This document shows, piece by piece, positions 1-12,835 of a stretch of DNA of 64,000 bases. Below the pieces are notes generated by a model. The model was not told the origin of the DNA and did no database searches. It was given only the letters and a program-made list of their open reading frames with translations. The stretch's first letter is position 1. Every line of letters begins with the position of its first letter. The stretch spans positions 3,038,001 to 3,102,000 of the forward strand of contig CM031557.1 of assembly GCA_018466975.1 (NCBI GenBank), written 5' to 3'. The position numbers and the translations under genes are program-made. The DNA is from Sparassis latifolia. Taxonomy: Eukaryota; Basidiomycota; Agaricomycetes; Polyporales; Sparassidaceae.

Positions 1-719
<719 letters not shown>

Positions 720-1379
720 CATTAGAATCAGTATATGGATGTAGACTGAGACGTAGGCGTAGGAGGAAATATAGAGTAGACTGAGGGTTTAGTAAGCCGG
801 GGACAACTCCACTTCTTTATCGGCCACATCGGACGGGAAACTGGCAAGAGGATCACGGTCTAGGGACACGGCACTCTGCATCAAGCACTGAGTGCGCCTC
901 ACGAGCGTGTCCGCAGTGCGCATGCTGTTCAGCTATTACGAGGCCAGGAATGGTGATTAGATCGTGACCTTCTTTATATCAAACAGGGTCGCTGTCACGT
1001 TGAGGAATCGACATCAAACGAGGTCAGAAAAATCTGCAGTGAACAGTCTGATCCAACGAGAATTAAGAAAAGGAAGTTACACGAGCACAAGAGACAATAC
1101 TACTAGGCCGCACTTTGAAGGATGGCACAGAGCGGGAAGTCCAAAATGTATCACTACATCGAAACATCCGCAGCCGGGATGATTGAATTGTATACACGGC
1201 GGATGTCAGATGCTAACCACATGAGCACAAAGAAGTGATGCACATTTTGTACAATTGCAAGCAGCAAAGCACAGCAGCGACGATAGATTTAAATTCTCTC
1301 TCGACCATGCTGCTACGGGAAACTCCGACGGCAATCTCCGAGATGGGTGCCAGCTTGCCCACTTTCAACAGCGTACGGA
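720..1379. other. Intergenic, no gene seen
   Basis: This is the downstream flank of the partial oxidoreductase gene, running up to the foldback element. Only short ORFs occur, without recognisable motifs or splice-joined coding. I see no gene here. Confidence 0.6.
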
Positions 1380-2287
1380 CACTGGAGGCAAAAGTGGATG
1401 TTCTGCCTTGGAACAGTGTCTGAACATCCAAGGAACAGATTATGTTTTTGGACATGTCACATGTTCTGAACATGGTAAGAAACATCTAATATGTCTTGCA
1501 CAATGTTCCATTAGAGAGCATGCTGGAGACATGTTGCATGTACCATTCTGGAACATCTAATATGTCTCACACAATGTCTCATTGGAGAATGTCCATGAAC
1601 TTGCTGGATGTTTCATTCTGGAACATTTATCATTTTGCTACTATATTCTGGGCTTGTCTCTTGGTGAAATATGCTCTGTATAATAAGGATTTCCCATGGC
1701 CAAATACATTACATTTCTGGCTGCTGTTAATCTTCAGAACATTGTGAGAAGATGTTAAGTGCTCCTACTCCAAACATACAAGATGTCCTGGGCACCAAGA
1801 ACATTTGCAGTACATGTATAATTTTAGTATAATTTTAGTATGTATCATACATGTACTGCAGATGTTCTTGGTGCCCAGGACATCTTGTATGTTTGGAGTA
1901 GGAGCACTTAACATCTTCTCACAATGTTCTGAAGATTAACAGCAGCCAGAAATGTAATGTATTTGGCCATGGGAAATCCTTATTATACAGAGCATATTTC
2001 ACCAAGAGACAAGCCCAGAATATAGTAGCAAAATGATAAATGTTCCAGAATGAAACATCCAGCAAGTCTGCGGGACATTCTCCAATGAGACATTGTGTGA
2101 GACATATTAGATGTTCCAGAATGGTACATGCAACATGTCTCCAGCATGCTCTCCAATGGAACATTGTGCAAGACATATTAGATGTTTCTTACCATGTTCA
2201 GAACATGTGACATGTCCAAAAACATAATCTGTTCCTTGGATGTTCAGACACTGTTCCAAGGCAGAACATCCACTTTTGCCTCCAGTG
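1380..2287. mobile_element. Foldback element: ~440 bp near-perfect inverted repeat with 27 nt loop
   Basis: The left arm (1380-1819) reappears as its reverse complement at 1847-2287 with only a few mismatches and a one-base length difference. The loop is 1820-1846. The innermost 13 bases of each arm (1807-1819 and 1847-1859) pair exactly. Each arm contains two diverged copies of a ~70 bp subrepeat beginning aacatctaatatgtct. ORFs appear in mirrored pairs on opposite strands, as expected from an inverted repeat, and none resembles a known protein. No convincing target duplication was seen. It is probably a non-autonomous foldback/MITE-type element or a recent inverted duplication. Confidence 0.8.
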
Positions 2288-3274
2288 GGAAGGACGCCGG
2301 CAGTGAGAGGAACCCCCATAACTCCAATACTAGTAAGAACTGCGATGTCACGATCCCCGAAAATGGGTCAATGCCAAATCCCCGAAATTTGTCAAAACCC
2401 CATGCAAACCATTCAGAATGTGTGGAATTTGGAAAGTCCACCCCTCCGAGCCAGGGGCGGACAGCACAGTATGATTTTTGAGTTACATTAATAGGACCTT
2501 ACGTCCTTTCGGTAAAGGCATTGTTTGAAGCCTGGTGCAAATTAGCGCTCTACGGGATAAGTACTGTCTTGGCTGCAGTATGCTTGTGGTCTCTGTGACT
2601 CCCACCCTACCCCTACAACACCGATGTCCCCTTAATCTATCCTTGAATGTCGATAAGGCTGCTGAGACTGACCGCGCGGACGGCACCTCATGAATTGCAT
2701 GGAAGTTGATATCGCAGAATAATCGTCACCGTCCGAGTATAACACGTACAACCCTCTCGCAAAACACGTCTGGGGCTGATATTTCCCGAGGCCACGGCGG
2801 AAATATCGTCGCAGCAGAATTGTGTCATTCCATGAACAAACTTGCAAGTTCTGGTGAATGGCGTTCCCCGACGGTTCGCAGACGGAAACGCTTGCAAACG
2901 TAGTCGGATCCCGCCGCCGTTATAGATCTATCTTGACGAGATTTATCTGCCGATTCTGTCAGATCATCACACGGTATTGCGTCATCAGTACTCACAGTAC
3001 TCATACCAGGCGAGTACATGATCGTTTGAGCTGTTATCGCGACCGTACCCTCGCTCAAGCGCTCACAGCTAGAGATGAGAGAGCGCTTGCAGTATTCACC
3101 AGCAAGTTCTAGAGGTTAGCTCCCCCGAGCTCACCAAATCCCCTGCCAGTGCGCGCGACACTCCGGCCAAACTCCTGCTCTCACATCGCTTAGCCCCGGG
3201 ATGATTAAGATTGGCGCGTTGAATTTTCTTTCTTTCCTTTCTCTTGACTGTCGCTGAAGCGGCTATAGCCTGTC
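2288..3274. other. Intergenic, no gene seen
   Basis: Sequence between the foldback and the duplicated promoter of the next oxidoreductase gene. ORFs are short and overlap on both strands without motifs. I see no gene. Confidence 0.5.
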
Positions 3275-3377
3275 GCCTCTTCTCGATGTTGCTGACTGAT
3301 CCAGCGACAATATTTGACTTGGCTGAGCAACATCTCTGGCACTTCCAGACATCAACATATGACCGAAACCGCACGGC

Positions 3378-3384
3378 TATAAAA
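3378..3384 (+). promoter_or_regulatory. TATA box, upstream copy
   Basis: tataaaa inside the first copy of the duplicated promoter, in the context cacggctataaaagcggcc, about 285 nt before the ATG. Transcripts from here would carry a leader containing the whole second promoter copy. Confidence 0.6.
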
Positions 3385-3572
3385 GCGGCCTACAGTTCTA
3401 GCTTCCTTTTCACATAGCATTCCCTTTATCTTCAGCGTTTCCAGTATCTCCAGTATCTGCCTCTTCTCGATGTTGCTGACTGATCCAGGGACAATATTTG
3501 ACTTGACCGAGTAACGGTCATCAACATCTCTGGCAGTTTCCAGACATCAACATATGACCGAAACCGCACGGC

Positions 3573-5124
<1,552 letters not shown>

Positions 5125-5625
5125 CGACATTAGTGGTTTCGGGGCGTAGACTCAGATCTAATGCATAGAAAGGATCATACAAAGTGCTGTATAGAACACG
5201 AGACAAGGCTTGTGCTTCAAGCTCTACTGCTCTCAGTGATATCCTGAAGGAGCAGAACCGACAGAAGGAGTATAAAGTTTAAGCATAACTTTAAGAGAGA
5301 AAAGGGCCCGACGCTCGTGAGAGGACGCGCAGATCACGTGGATGACGCGTCGCGTCAAGTGTTGTTCAACCTCGTTCTGGGCTTGCCACCGCACACCGCT
5401 GAAGTAAGTTCAAAATTATGAGAAATATTTTCAATGTCGAGCAGTATTTATGTAACTTACATCCTTTCCACAGGTGTACTGTCAGTGAATCTGGGCGAGT
5501 CAACGCTGCGACGTCATACGTCTCACGCTAGCTGACGCTATATTCGCACCTTCAAGACATCACTGAAGACTGAATTTCAACCACGTGGTGTTTCTCGACA
5601 TTCTTCACCTGCCAATTCTGCGAGT
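5125..5625. other. Intergenic: promoter region of the condensin gene
   Basis: Holds the oxidoreductase 3' flank, a perfect E-box (cacgtg, 5335-5340) and an MCB-like acgcgt (5345-5350). It also holds a candidate 5'UTR intron at 5404-5473, with donor gtaagt and acceptor ttccacag. The start codon of the next gene is at 5626. Confidence 0.5.
5345..5350. promoter_or_regulatory. MCB-like element (acgcgt) upstream of condensin gene
   Basis: acgcgt 276 nt before the condensin ATG, followed at once by cgcgtc. In fungi this hexamer is the core of the MluI cell-cycle box bound by MBF-type factors at G1/S genes. A single hexamer is weak evidence, but it suits a chromosome-condensation gene. Confidence 0.35.
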
Positions 5626-8600
5626 ATGGCCCCTCGGAAATCTTTATTTGTTCTGGAGTCGCTTCCGGAGTTGATCCCACCCATATTTGATCAAGCCCAA
5701 CATTCAATGGCAAACCACCGCAAGAATTGCGTTGCATTGCACAAACTTCAGGTGCAAGCAGCCGCGGTAATGGAACCTATTAAACAACGAGCTGCGGTAA
5801 ATCTCACCGGCGAGAAGAAATTCGGCGATGTCTTCATCGACATGGTCAGTCGAGTCCTTGTGGTGAAGAAAGGCCCAGCGCCAGCGGAGCGTGTTTTTCG
5901 CTTTATTAGCTCATATATCAAGTTCTTGATTGAGAAATGTGAGTGTTTTGCACTGTCGTCATTACTGCCTCCATGAGCTATGGTCGCTTCAGGTTCTCAG
6001 CCAAAGGAGGGACGTCGTGTCGGATCATCATCTAATTCAGATGACGACGATACTCTGGCGGTGCGCTTTGTTTCGCGTCTCCTTAGGTGGCTCCTCCAAG
6101 GTTTCGTGGCAAAGGACAAGACAGTGCGTCTCCGGAGTGTAAGTCTTGTCGCCGAACTAGTGGTACATCTCGGAGAACTTGAGTGTGTGAAAACTTCAAT
6201 TTTTTTGCATTGATATCTCTGACTACCTGGCAACCTCTGCAGTGAAGATATGTATGCCTCCTCAGAGAGAACCTGATCGAACGTGTACGAGACAGAGAGT
6301 CCTCTATCCGTGCGCTAGCTATCGTCGGTCTTTCGAAACTACTTGGCGGCGAAGATCCAAATGATCTCCCAGAGGACGAGCCGAGCATCCTCGATGTGTT
6401 GCTCGATAGTCTCTGTTATGACACCGTACCGTGAGTCATAAGGCTGTACTCTATCTTGTTGTGCAGTAGCTTAGAATTTATGTCAATCCAGTGAAGTGCG
6501 CCGTGCAGCGCTTTTGCATATACCGCTGATGCCGCAGACCTTACCTACGTTACTATCTCGCACGCGCGACACGGACCCAGGCCTCCGCAAGCTCTTATAT
6601 TCTACAGTTCTTTTTCCCACAGACCCACGAACATCAAAAGGGAAAAGTACACATGAAGACGAGCTGAAGCTAACGCATCCGCGACAGCTGACGCTTGCTC
6701 AGCGCGAACAAGCAGTACGAGATGGGTTGTGCGACAGAGAAGACGCGGTGCGGCTTGTAGCAGGGAGGATGGTAGGGAGCTGGTTTGATATCATGCGCGA
6801 TGGCGTAGAGGGCGCATCCGTTCTCGAGGGCTTGATCCAGTTTATCAAGCTGTTTGATGTCGCAGGACCGGAAGGTGCGGACGTCGCGGTTGACGCGCTG
6901 AAATCGCTCTGTGTAACCAGGGTCGATATCCTCGACGGAGTGGAATTTAGCGGCACGTTCTCCTTCTTTGACCTCGCTCGCAGGACTCAAATACCCTCTA
7001 TTAGATGAATTCTGGAAGAACCTCGCTCCCGAATCTGCTCTCGTCGCTCGTGTTTTTATCACGTACTGCCTCGATCACGATGCAGAGAAATATTTAGAGA
7101 ACACCGGCTTACCTGTGGTCACTGCGCTTGCTTTCTACTTACAGGAAGCATGCAATGAGCTACTGGATGCGATCGAGGAATTGACAGAGGCGCGTATGGC
7201 GGCAGAGTCGGAAGGTGCCGATGGAACAGAAGACGAAGACGAAGACCTGGATAGGAAAGAGGATGCGGTCCTGGAGTGCGGATTCGTTGTGGGTGAGATG
7301 CTGCGCTTGGCAGCGCGAAGTGACTTCACCGACGAGATCGGACGGCGCAAGGTTTTTGCTGTTGTCCGTCAGTGCTCGACCACATTTTCCGGGAGTTCCT
7401 CTAATAGAGCATTCTGTTTGCAGGCGAGATGCTTACGCACGAGCTCCTGCCGGAAAACTTGATGGAACCCTGTCTCGACGTGCTCAAGGAGACGACTGCT
7501 GGCGAGAGAGAGCTCATCCGAATCGTTGTGGAAATGGTCCATGAGCTCCGAGATGGCATTGGCGGGGAGGATAATGTGCTCGATCAAATTGTAAGTTGGG
7601 TTGCCTATCGCGAATCTTTGACAACTGGTCAACCCATAGTTTGTCTAGTCTCGGTCAAATAGCAACGCATCCTTCGACACTACGCAGAGCAGTATCAGAA
7701 GTCGTTCAAAGAAGCGGTCGAAAGAAGCTCAAGAGATGACATCAGAAGAGCGTGCCAAGGCAGATGCAATGGATATGCGATGCCTTGCCCTCTGCATCGC
7801 CATGCTGAGTCGCGTAAACGGTGTACGTCCTCTCCCCTCTCCATGATATTAAAGACCTCATTTAAGCCCCAGAGCTTTGATGAGAACTCGACGCTAGAGG
7901 GTGTACTTGCTGACCTAATAATTCCTGCCGTGAGGAGGAAAGAGCTAGCTCTCCGAGAACGCGGGTTAGTCAGTCTTGGCCTGTGCTGCCTGATCGCGAA
8001 GGTTTGTATTAGGCAGCTTGTTTGGTGCATCTCGATTTCTGATGACAGCTTCATCCAGAACATGGCCATGAGCTCCTTCCAACTCTTTCTCAATCAGGTG
8101 CAGAGTGCACCGGAAGAATTGAAGGTCAAAGTCTTGCAGGTTATATTTGATGTGTTGATGGTGTACGAAGAGGAGTTTCTTCGTCGTTCGGGAGACGTTG
8201 TGCGTGTAATCTCCTTGAACCTGTTATAAAAAACAGGCAGATGCTCACTTTGCTCACAGGCGGAGAAGATCGTCACGTTCCTGTTGCAAACGCTCGAAGT
8301 GGAAGAATCCGAGACTGTGCAGGCGATCTTGTGTATCGGCATATCCAAACTAGTGCTCTGCGGCTTGGTGATTGATGAAAGAGTGAGTTTTTCACTCTGC
8401 TCATAGAAACGCCTCCGCTAAGCCTGAACTTAGGTCCTCGCCAGTCTCGTGTTGGCTTATGTGTCACCTGTGACCGCACAAAATCAACAGTTGCGTCAAT
8501 GCCTGGCGTATTGTTTACCCGCCTACTGTTATTCTTCGGCCACAAACCAGAGTCGAATGCAATCTGTGAGTGCGCGATCCTTGCCATTTAATGTTACGAC

Positions 8601-10144
8601 TTATAAATTACTTCCATGCTTACAGGTTGCGATGGTGGCATACGATCTGGTAGTCCGTGTACATCAAGAACTTGGTGAAGATGAAGAGATGATCACGCCG
8701 TACCAATTCGGGCTTCTGCTTATCGACTGGACGAACCCGCAAAAGTCGGTAAATGTGTAAGTCCCTAAAAGCATAATTGATGCTCGCTGACAACTGAGTG
8801 ACGCACGCTAATCTTAGAGAGGCGGCCAGCACTGGAGTGACAGACGTGCACGTTGATCTTGCGATCGACATCGTGAAGGCGCTGCACGATGAGAAACGAC
8901 TGAGTACGTATATCATCTTTTATGACCGATTTCACTATCATGGGATTGAGACGATAACTAGCGGAAGACAAGAAGGTCTTATGCCAGCTGCTTGGGAAAC
9001 TATACTTCCCTGACAACCCGAACCCACTTTCATTACTCATTTTGAATACTCTCGTCGCCAACCTGGAAGAGGTCAGTGTCCTGGATTTAAACTGACGAAA
9101 GAAGAAAACACTGACTCCTGAGGCGCAGCAAAACCTACTCGAGGACCCTGCCCTGGAGAAGATGATTGATCGGTTTAGAAGCCGGTTCACGAAGCTATTC
9201 TCGAAGCAGCTCGAAAAGCTTGACGAGCGATTATACTTCAAGGAACCGCGTTTCCGGGAGATGTGCAAGGATGTCGGGATAGATATTGAAGCCGACAGTG
9301 CGAGCGAGGATGAAGGCAGAGATGTCCAGGAAGACTTGGTTGCGAACGGGCCGAGCAGTCCAGCAAGGTATACAATTATATTGGTTTTGGAGTCGATAGA
9401 TTCTCATCGTTTCTTTCCTTCAACCTTGCAGGACTGCGGAAGATGCCAAAGACAGTTTATCGTACGTGACGGTAAACCGAGAAGCATCCAGGTAGCCCAT
9501 TCGCTATGCTTTATACCTCTGAGAACTCACAGTCATTGGTATAGCTCTCCCGCTTCAACGGCGCCAACACGCAAAGGGAAGGAGAAAGCAGGATCGGTCC
9601 GCACCGCTCGTGACCAGAATCGAGCAGTCATCCAACCAAGGTGAGTGGACAGATCCTCAAGAGAAAGCACAAGATTACTGACTTGCACTTGCAGCTCTGA
9701 GGATGAAGAGGAGCAGAAAGAGAACACCGCGATACCGGAACCAGCCTTTGCTACGCCCAAGAAGCCGCGGGCGACCAAGTGTGTGGAAACTTGCGATGAT
9801 GAGATTTACTCTGACAACTGCGTAGGAGAACCAGGAGTCCGGGCCAGCCGGCGTTCGCCTCGCCCGTACACAAGAGGATTAGCCATAGGCAGACTCCCAA
9901 GTGAGTTGACCATCTTGTAGACGTTCCCTCTGTTCGCTGATGCACGAACAGGAAATTGGCGGTTGATGTGGGCGATCCGTTTGACGATGCCACAAACTCC
10001 CGGAAGAATGCATCAGGAAACAAGAAAGACATAAAGGCGCGCGGAAAGGTGCGGCCTCACTCGCCGCCCGGTGATTCGAGCGAAGATGATGGCAACGAGA
10101 TAGATGATGCCGAAGGTTCAACGTTCAACTCTCGGTGCTCGTAG
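5626..10144 (+). CDS. CND3: Condensin complex subunit 3 (CAP-G/Ycg1/Cnd3 type)
   Basis: HEAT-repeat subunit of condensin, which clamps DNA with the kleisin during mitotic chromosome condensation. The N-terminus (LPPIFDQAQ-like helices, then LVVKKGPAPAERVFRFISSYIKFL) and later blocks (ENLIERVRDRESSIRALAI, VRRAALLHIPL, DEFWKNLAPESALVARVF, NQQLRQCLAYCLPAYCYSS) fit the family across the length. The gene has well over a dozen exons. Clear ones include 5626-5938, 5993-6182, 7424-7590, 7873-8001, 8059-8199, 8260-8382, 8434-8565, 8626-8756, 8962-9071 and 9129-9367. The C-terminus is acidic and low-complexity. Two places are odd. At 6241-6260 the best homology frame changes by one base. At 6953-7004 the best-fitting intron has a GC donor. 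The last exons are the least certain: stop at 10144 is my choice, but a different frame stays open to about 10225. Confidence 0.88.
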
Positions 10145-10593
10145 AATCTCATTCGGCAAGACAGGTAATACACGGAAACAGGAAGTCAGTCTGGAATCGG
10201 ATACTTCTGAAGTCTGATGTAGGCCTTTGTACCATGTCCCGAAGTTATAGTTCGCTGTCGTCTACTCCCCTTGTATACTGGGTCGTGTCCTGTGATTATT
10301 GTAGATCAAGGGTAATACAGGTGTTCTACATCGGTGGTAGAGAGTACACAGTAAGTCTGCACTATGGGAGTCCGATCCAGTGGTACAGAACAGCACCCTG
10401 AAGATTTGTTAGTAAATTCGTACCCGGAGTAATTTTGGAGGCTCTCACAGAGCTATTGTCTTTCCGTACAACCTTTCTGTTAACAAGAGCGATAAGACAC
10501 TTGTTCGCTCGGGCTTGCGCCAAATCAGGCGGTTTTACGAACTCCAGAACTGCGAGCGATGCCCGTGAATTTCAGCAGTAGCAACAGAGAACA
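10145..10593. other. Convergent intergenic region
   Basis: The 3' flanks of the condensin gene (+) and the Dam1 gene (-) face each other here. No further gene is seen. If the alternative condensin 3' end is right, the first ~80 bases are coding. Confidence 0.5.
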
Positions 10594-11400
10594 TCAGCAC
10601 GCACTGCCCATGCCTCGACTTGGACTGTCCAAGAATACTTCAATCACCGTCTCAATGTGTCTGCGCAGATTCGGATCACTTCCACGGAACTCGAGGGGTA
10701 GCACTGTCACAATTCGGTCTATGACGAGCCCGCGCTCCTTCTTCTCCTTCGAAGTAAGTTTCGGCTTGCCCTTCTTTTTCACCAGTACTTTTGTCCCAGA
10801 GCCTGACGATACGGTCGTAGCATTCCCAGTAGCTAGGGTCGTCTCGTTGCCGGCCTCAGTGGTGTCGGCGTTAAAAGTCGTCTTGTCTGCGGTAGATAGC
10901 TCTGGAGAAGGCGGCCTGGCTGCCGCCGCTTGTGCAGCGTGAAGTGTAGCCATGGCCGCCGCGGCGTCTTCCTCTACGCGAAATGGGTGAAATCGGGCAA
11001 ACAAGAGGGCGCGTAGACGTACCCGCTCTGCGTGCAGCAAGAGCATATGACGCGGCGGTAGGGGCCTAAAAAGGACAGTATATGCTTGCCACCACAGGTA
11101 AAAGAAAAAAAAGTGACACCGCACCTGAGGCCAGTCGGTTGTGAGCGCATTCATGTTCATGACATAGAGCCAGCTTGCAAAACTCTCATTAAACGTCCCA
11201 AGTGAGTCGCTCAATGACTTCAGCCCTTGCACATTGGCATTTAGAGCCTCTGCCTCGTCGACCAGCTCGGATAGTGCAGGTTCAAGAAACCCGAGACCGT
11301 GGGGAGCGTCTGGGTACGCGCCGGACCGCGATAGGCGGTAGAGAGAGCCTTGGGATATTCGGCGAAGAGGGGTGCGTGGCGGTGCTGAGATTGAAGGCAT
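10594..11400 (-). CDS. DAM1: DASH complex subunit Dam1
   Basis: Kinetochore protein of the DASH/Dam1 ring, which couples kinetochores to spindle microtubule plus ends. I read three exons on the minus strand: 11125-11400, 11023-11065 and 10594-10973. Introns are 59 and 49 nt (gtgcgg/tttttag and gtacgt/cgtag). Exon lengths sum to 699 nt, about 232 residues. The N-terminus has TPLRRISQGSLYRLSR. The core has LSELVDEAEALNANVQGL and the family signature FNESFASWLYVMNMNALTTDWPQ. The rest is Ala/Thr/Ser-rich, then basic (KKKGKPKLTSKEKKERG), ending in a predicted helical tail. I start at MPSISAPP (11400); an in-frame ATG seven codons upstream also exists. It is convergent with the condensin gene. Confidence 0.88.
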   Translation of the reverse strand: MPSISAPPRTPLRRISQGSLYRLSRSGAYPDAPHGLGFLEPALSELVDEAEALNANVQGLKSLSDSLGTFNESFASWLYVMNMNALTTDWPQVRCHFFFFYLWWQAYTVLFRPLPPRHMLLLHAERVRLRALLFARFHPFRVEEDAAAAMATLHAAQAAAARPPSPELSTADKTTFNADTTEAGNETTLATGNATTVSSGSGTKVLVKKKGKPKLTSKEKKERGLVIDRIVTVLPLEFRGSDPNLRRHIETVIEVFLDSPSRGMGSAC

Positions 11401-12267
11401 CACTGCTACTTCGCAATACATAAATTAATGAGATATTTGTTGGTCCCGGGAAGACAAAGGCGTACAAAGGCTTGAAGCTGGATGTTGGTGATGCGGCAAG
11501 TCTGTCGAATTGGTCCGACTCGGATATCATAAAAGTAACTTTCAGGTACTGCGATTATGATCAGAAGCTAGATAGAAATGTCCACCCGAGTTAGTGTAGA
11601 ATATTATTAGGGCGAGCGGGGCACAAGTCTGCATCTAGTGTTGCGTAAGAAACTCAAGGCAGGTTATTAACGTTAGGTTTATAACATGTTAGGTCCCAGA
11701 GGTATTTGACACCATGTTTTTAACGTTTAAAACATGTGGTCACATGACCTATTTCCGCGTGCTATAAACTGTAGATTTCTCCATTTTTGCGTCTGTTCTG
11801 GAGGCTGCAGAAGAGATCGGAGGGCCCGTACGTATGATATTCCTACTCTACTACTCGATGACCCCGTATCCTACCAGTGGAACTGTCAGCCTACATCTGA
11901 AGACCTGTTACCTGTTCTCTTACGCCCTGCTCGACCAAAAGGACATGAAATCTGAAGGAGAACTGTTAGTAGCTGTCAAGTTGTAGTCTACTAGAGCATC
12001 TGACCTCAATGAGGCCTTGTGAGCAACCCCCGCACGCCGTGGCCGAGTACGCTATGGGGAAATCCGACGCGACGTGACCATTGGCGCCGGACTTATTGAC
12101 ATAGGCATTTTGGCCTTATGTTTTTAACATGTTTTTAACGTGTTAAAAACACGTTTAAAACATACATGTTTTAAACATGACAGTTTTACACGCAACACTA
12201 TCTGCATCGGAATTCGGAAGAAGCGTGACTTCGCGACGCGCTCCGCACGTGATCGGCGCATGTAGGA
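11401..12267. other. Intergenic, with AT-rich short palindromes
   Basis: No gene seen. Two clusters of related AT-rich self-complementary sequence occur, near 11716-11740 and 12119-12180. The second contains gtttttaac-gt-gttaaaaac, a 9 bp stem with a 2-nt loop, and several variants of acatgttttaaac. They may be ends of a degraded small element. Confidence 0.4.
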
Positions 12268-12835
12268 CTCATCAACTGTGGCACTGACCTTCCGTGTATC
12301 GCTGTCGCTCTCGATATGGGTTAGCTAGTTACGGAGAAGGTCCATGCTCCCTAGTAGAGATTACCCCGCCTTGACAGCCAACATGCAAGACCTGGGGAAC
12401 TGGGAAGAGGATCCGGTGAACAATCTCTAGGTCTACGCGTGCGAAGACCTTCCCATTCCTCGAGATGGCTTAGAGAAACTTCTGCGCAGGACTTTCAGCG
12501 CGCAGTAATGCTGGAATATGCCCATCCTGTTGGAGAGTGTCTGCAGGACCAGATGAAGTACAGCAGCACCTCCATGCCGAGATACATGGAATGGGAGAAC
12601 GATGCAATGCTGCCGGACAAACTGCTGAAGTCGCGAAGGCACGATGTATGGAGACATATTCATGTAGGAAGCTGAGTAGTACCGTAAATAGTCTTGGTCG
12701 AAATATGACAAGCAGGACATACAACGAAATGGACATTCATGTGGGCACCCAGGCCAATAAACGTACAGGTACATTCACGCACAACAATAAACAAAAGGAG
12801 ATTTGTCTACACACCTCTACGACCTGACATCCGCC
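12268..12835 (+). pseudogene. Degenerate copy of the 3' end of the Crinkler-like NTPase gene
   Basis: The stretch starting atcaactgtggcactgacc matches 19395 onwards of the NTPase gene at 16777-19774. It continues with gaps through the segment coding KTFPFLEEQVGLETLLQS, RLQDEMIYGSTSRPRHMEWE and the stop region. It then follows the 3' flank (gtacaggtacattcacgc and cacctctacgacctgacat). Frames are broken throughout. No N-terminal or NTPase part is present, so this is a 3' fragment only. A second such fragment is at 53985-54640. Confidence 0.75.

Noticed and set aside
1213..2481. Pairs of matching ORFs on opposite strands
   Set aside because: Mirror images produced by the foldback palindrome, not genes.
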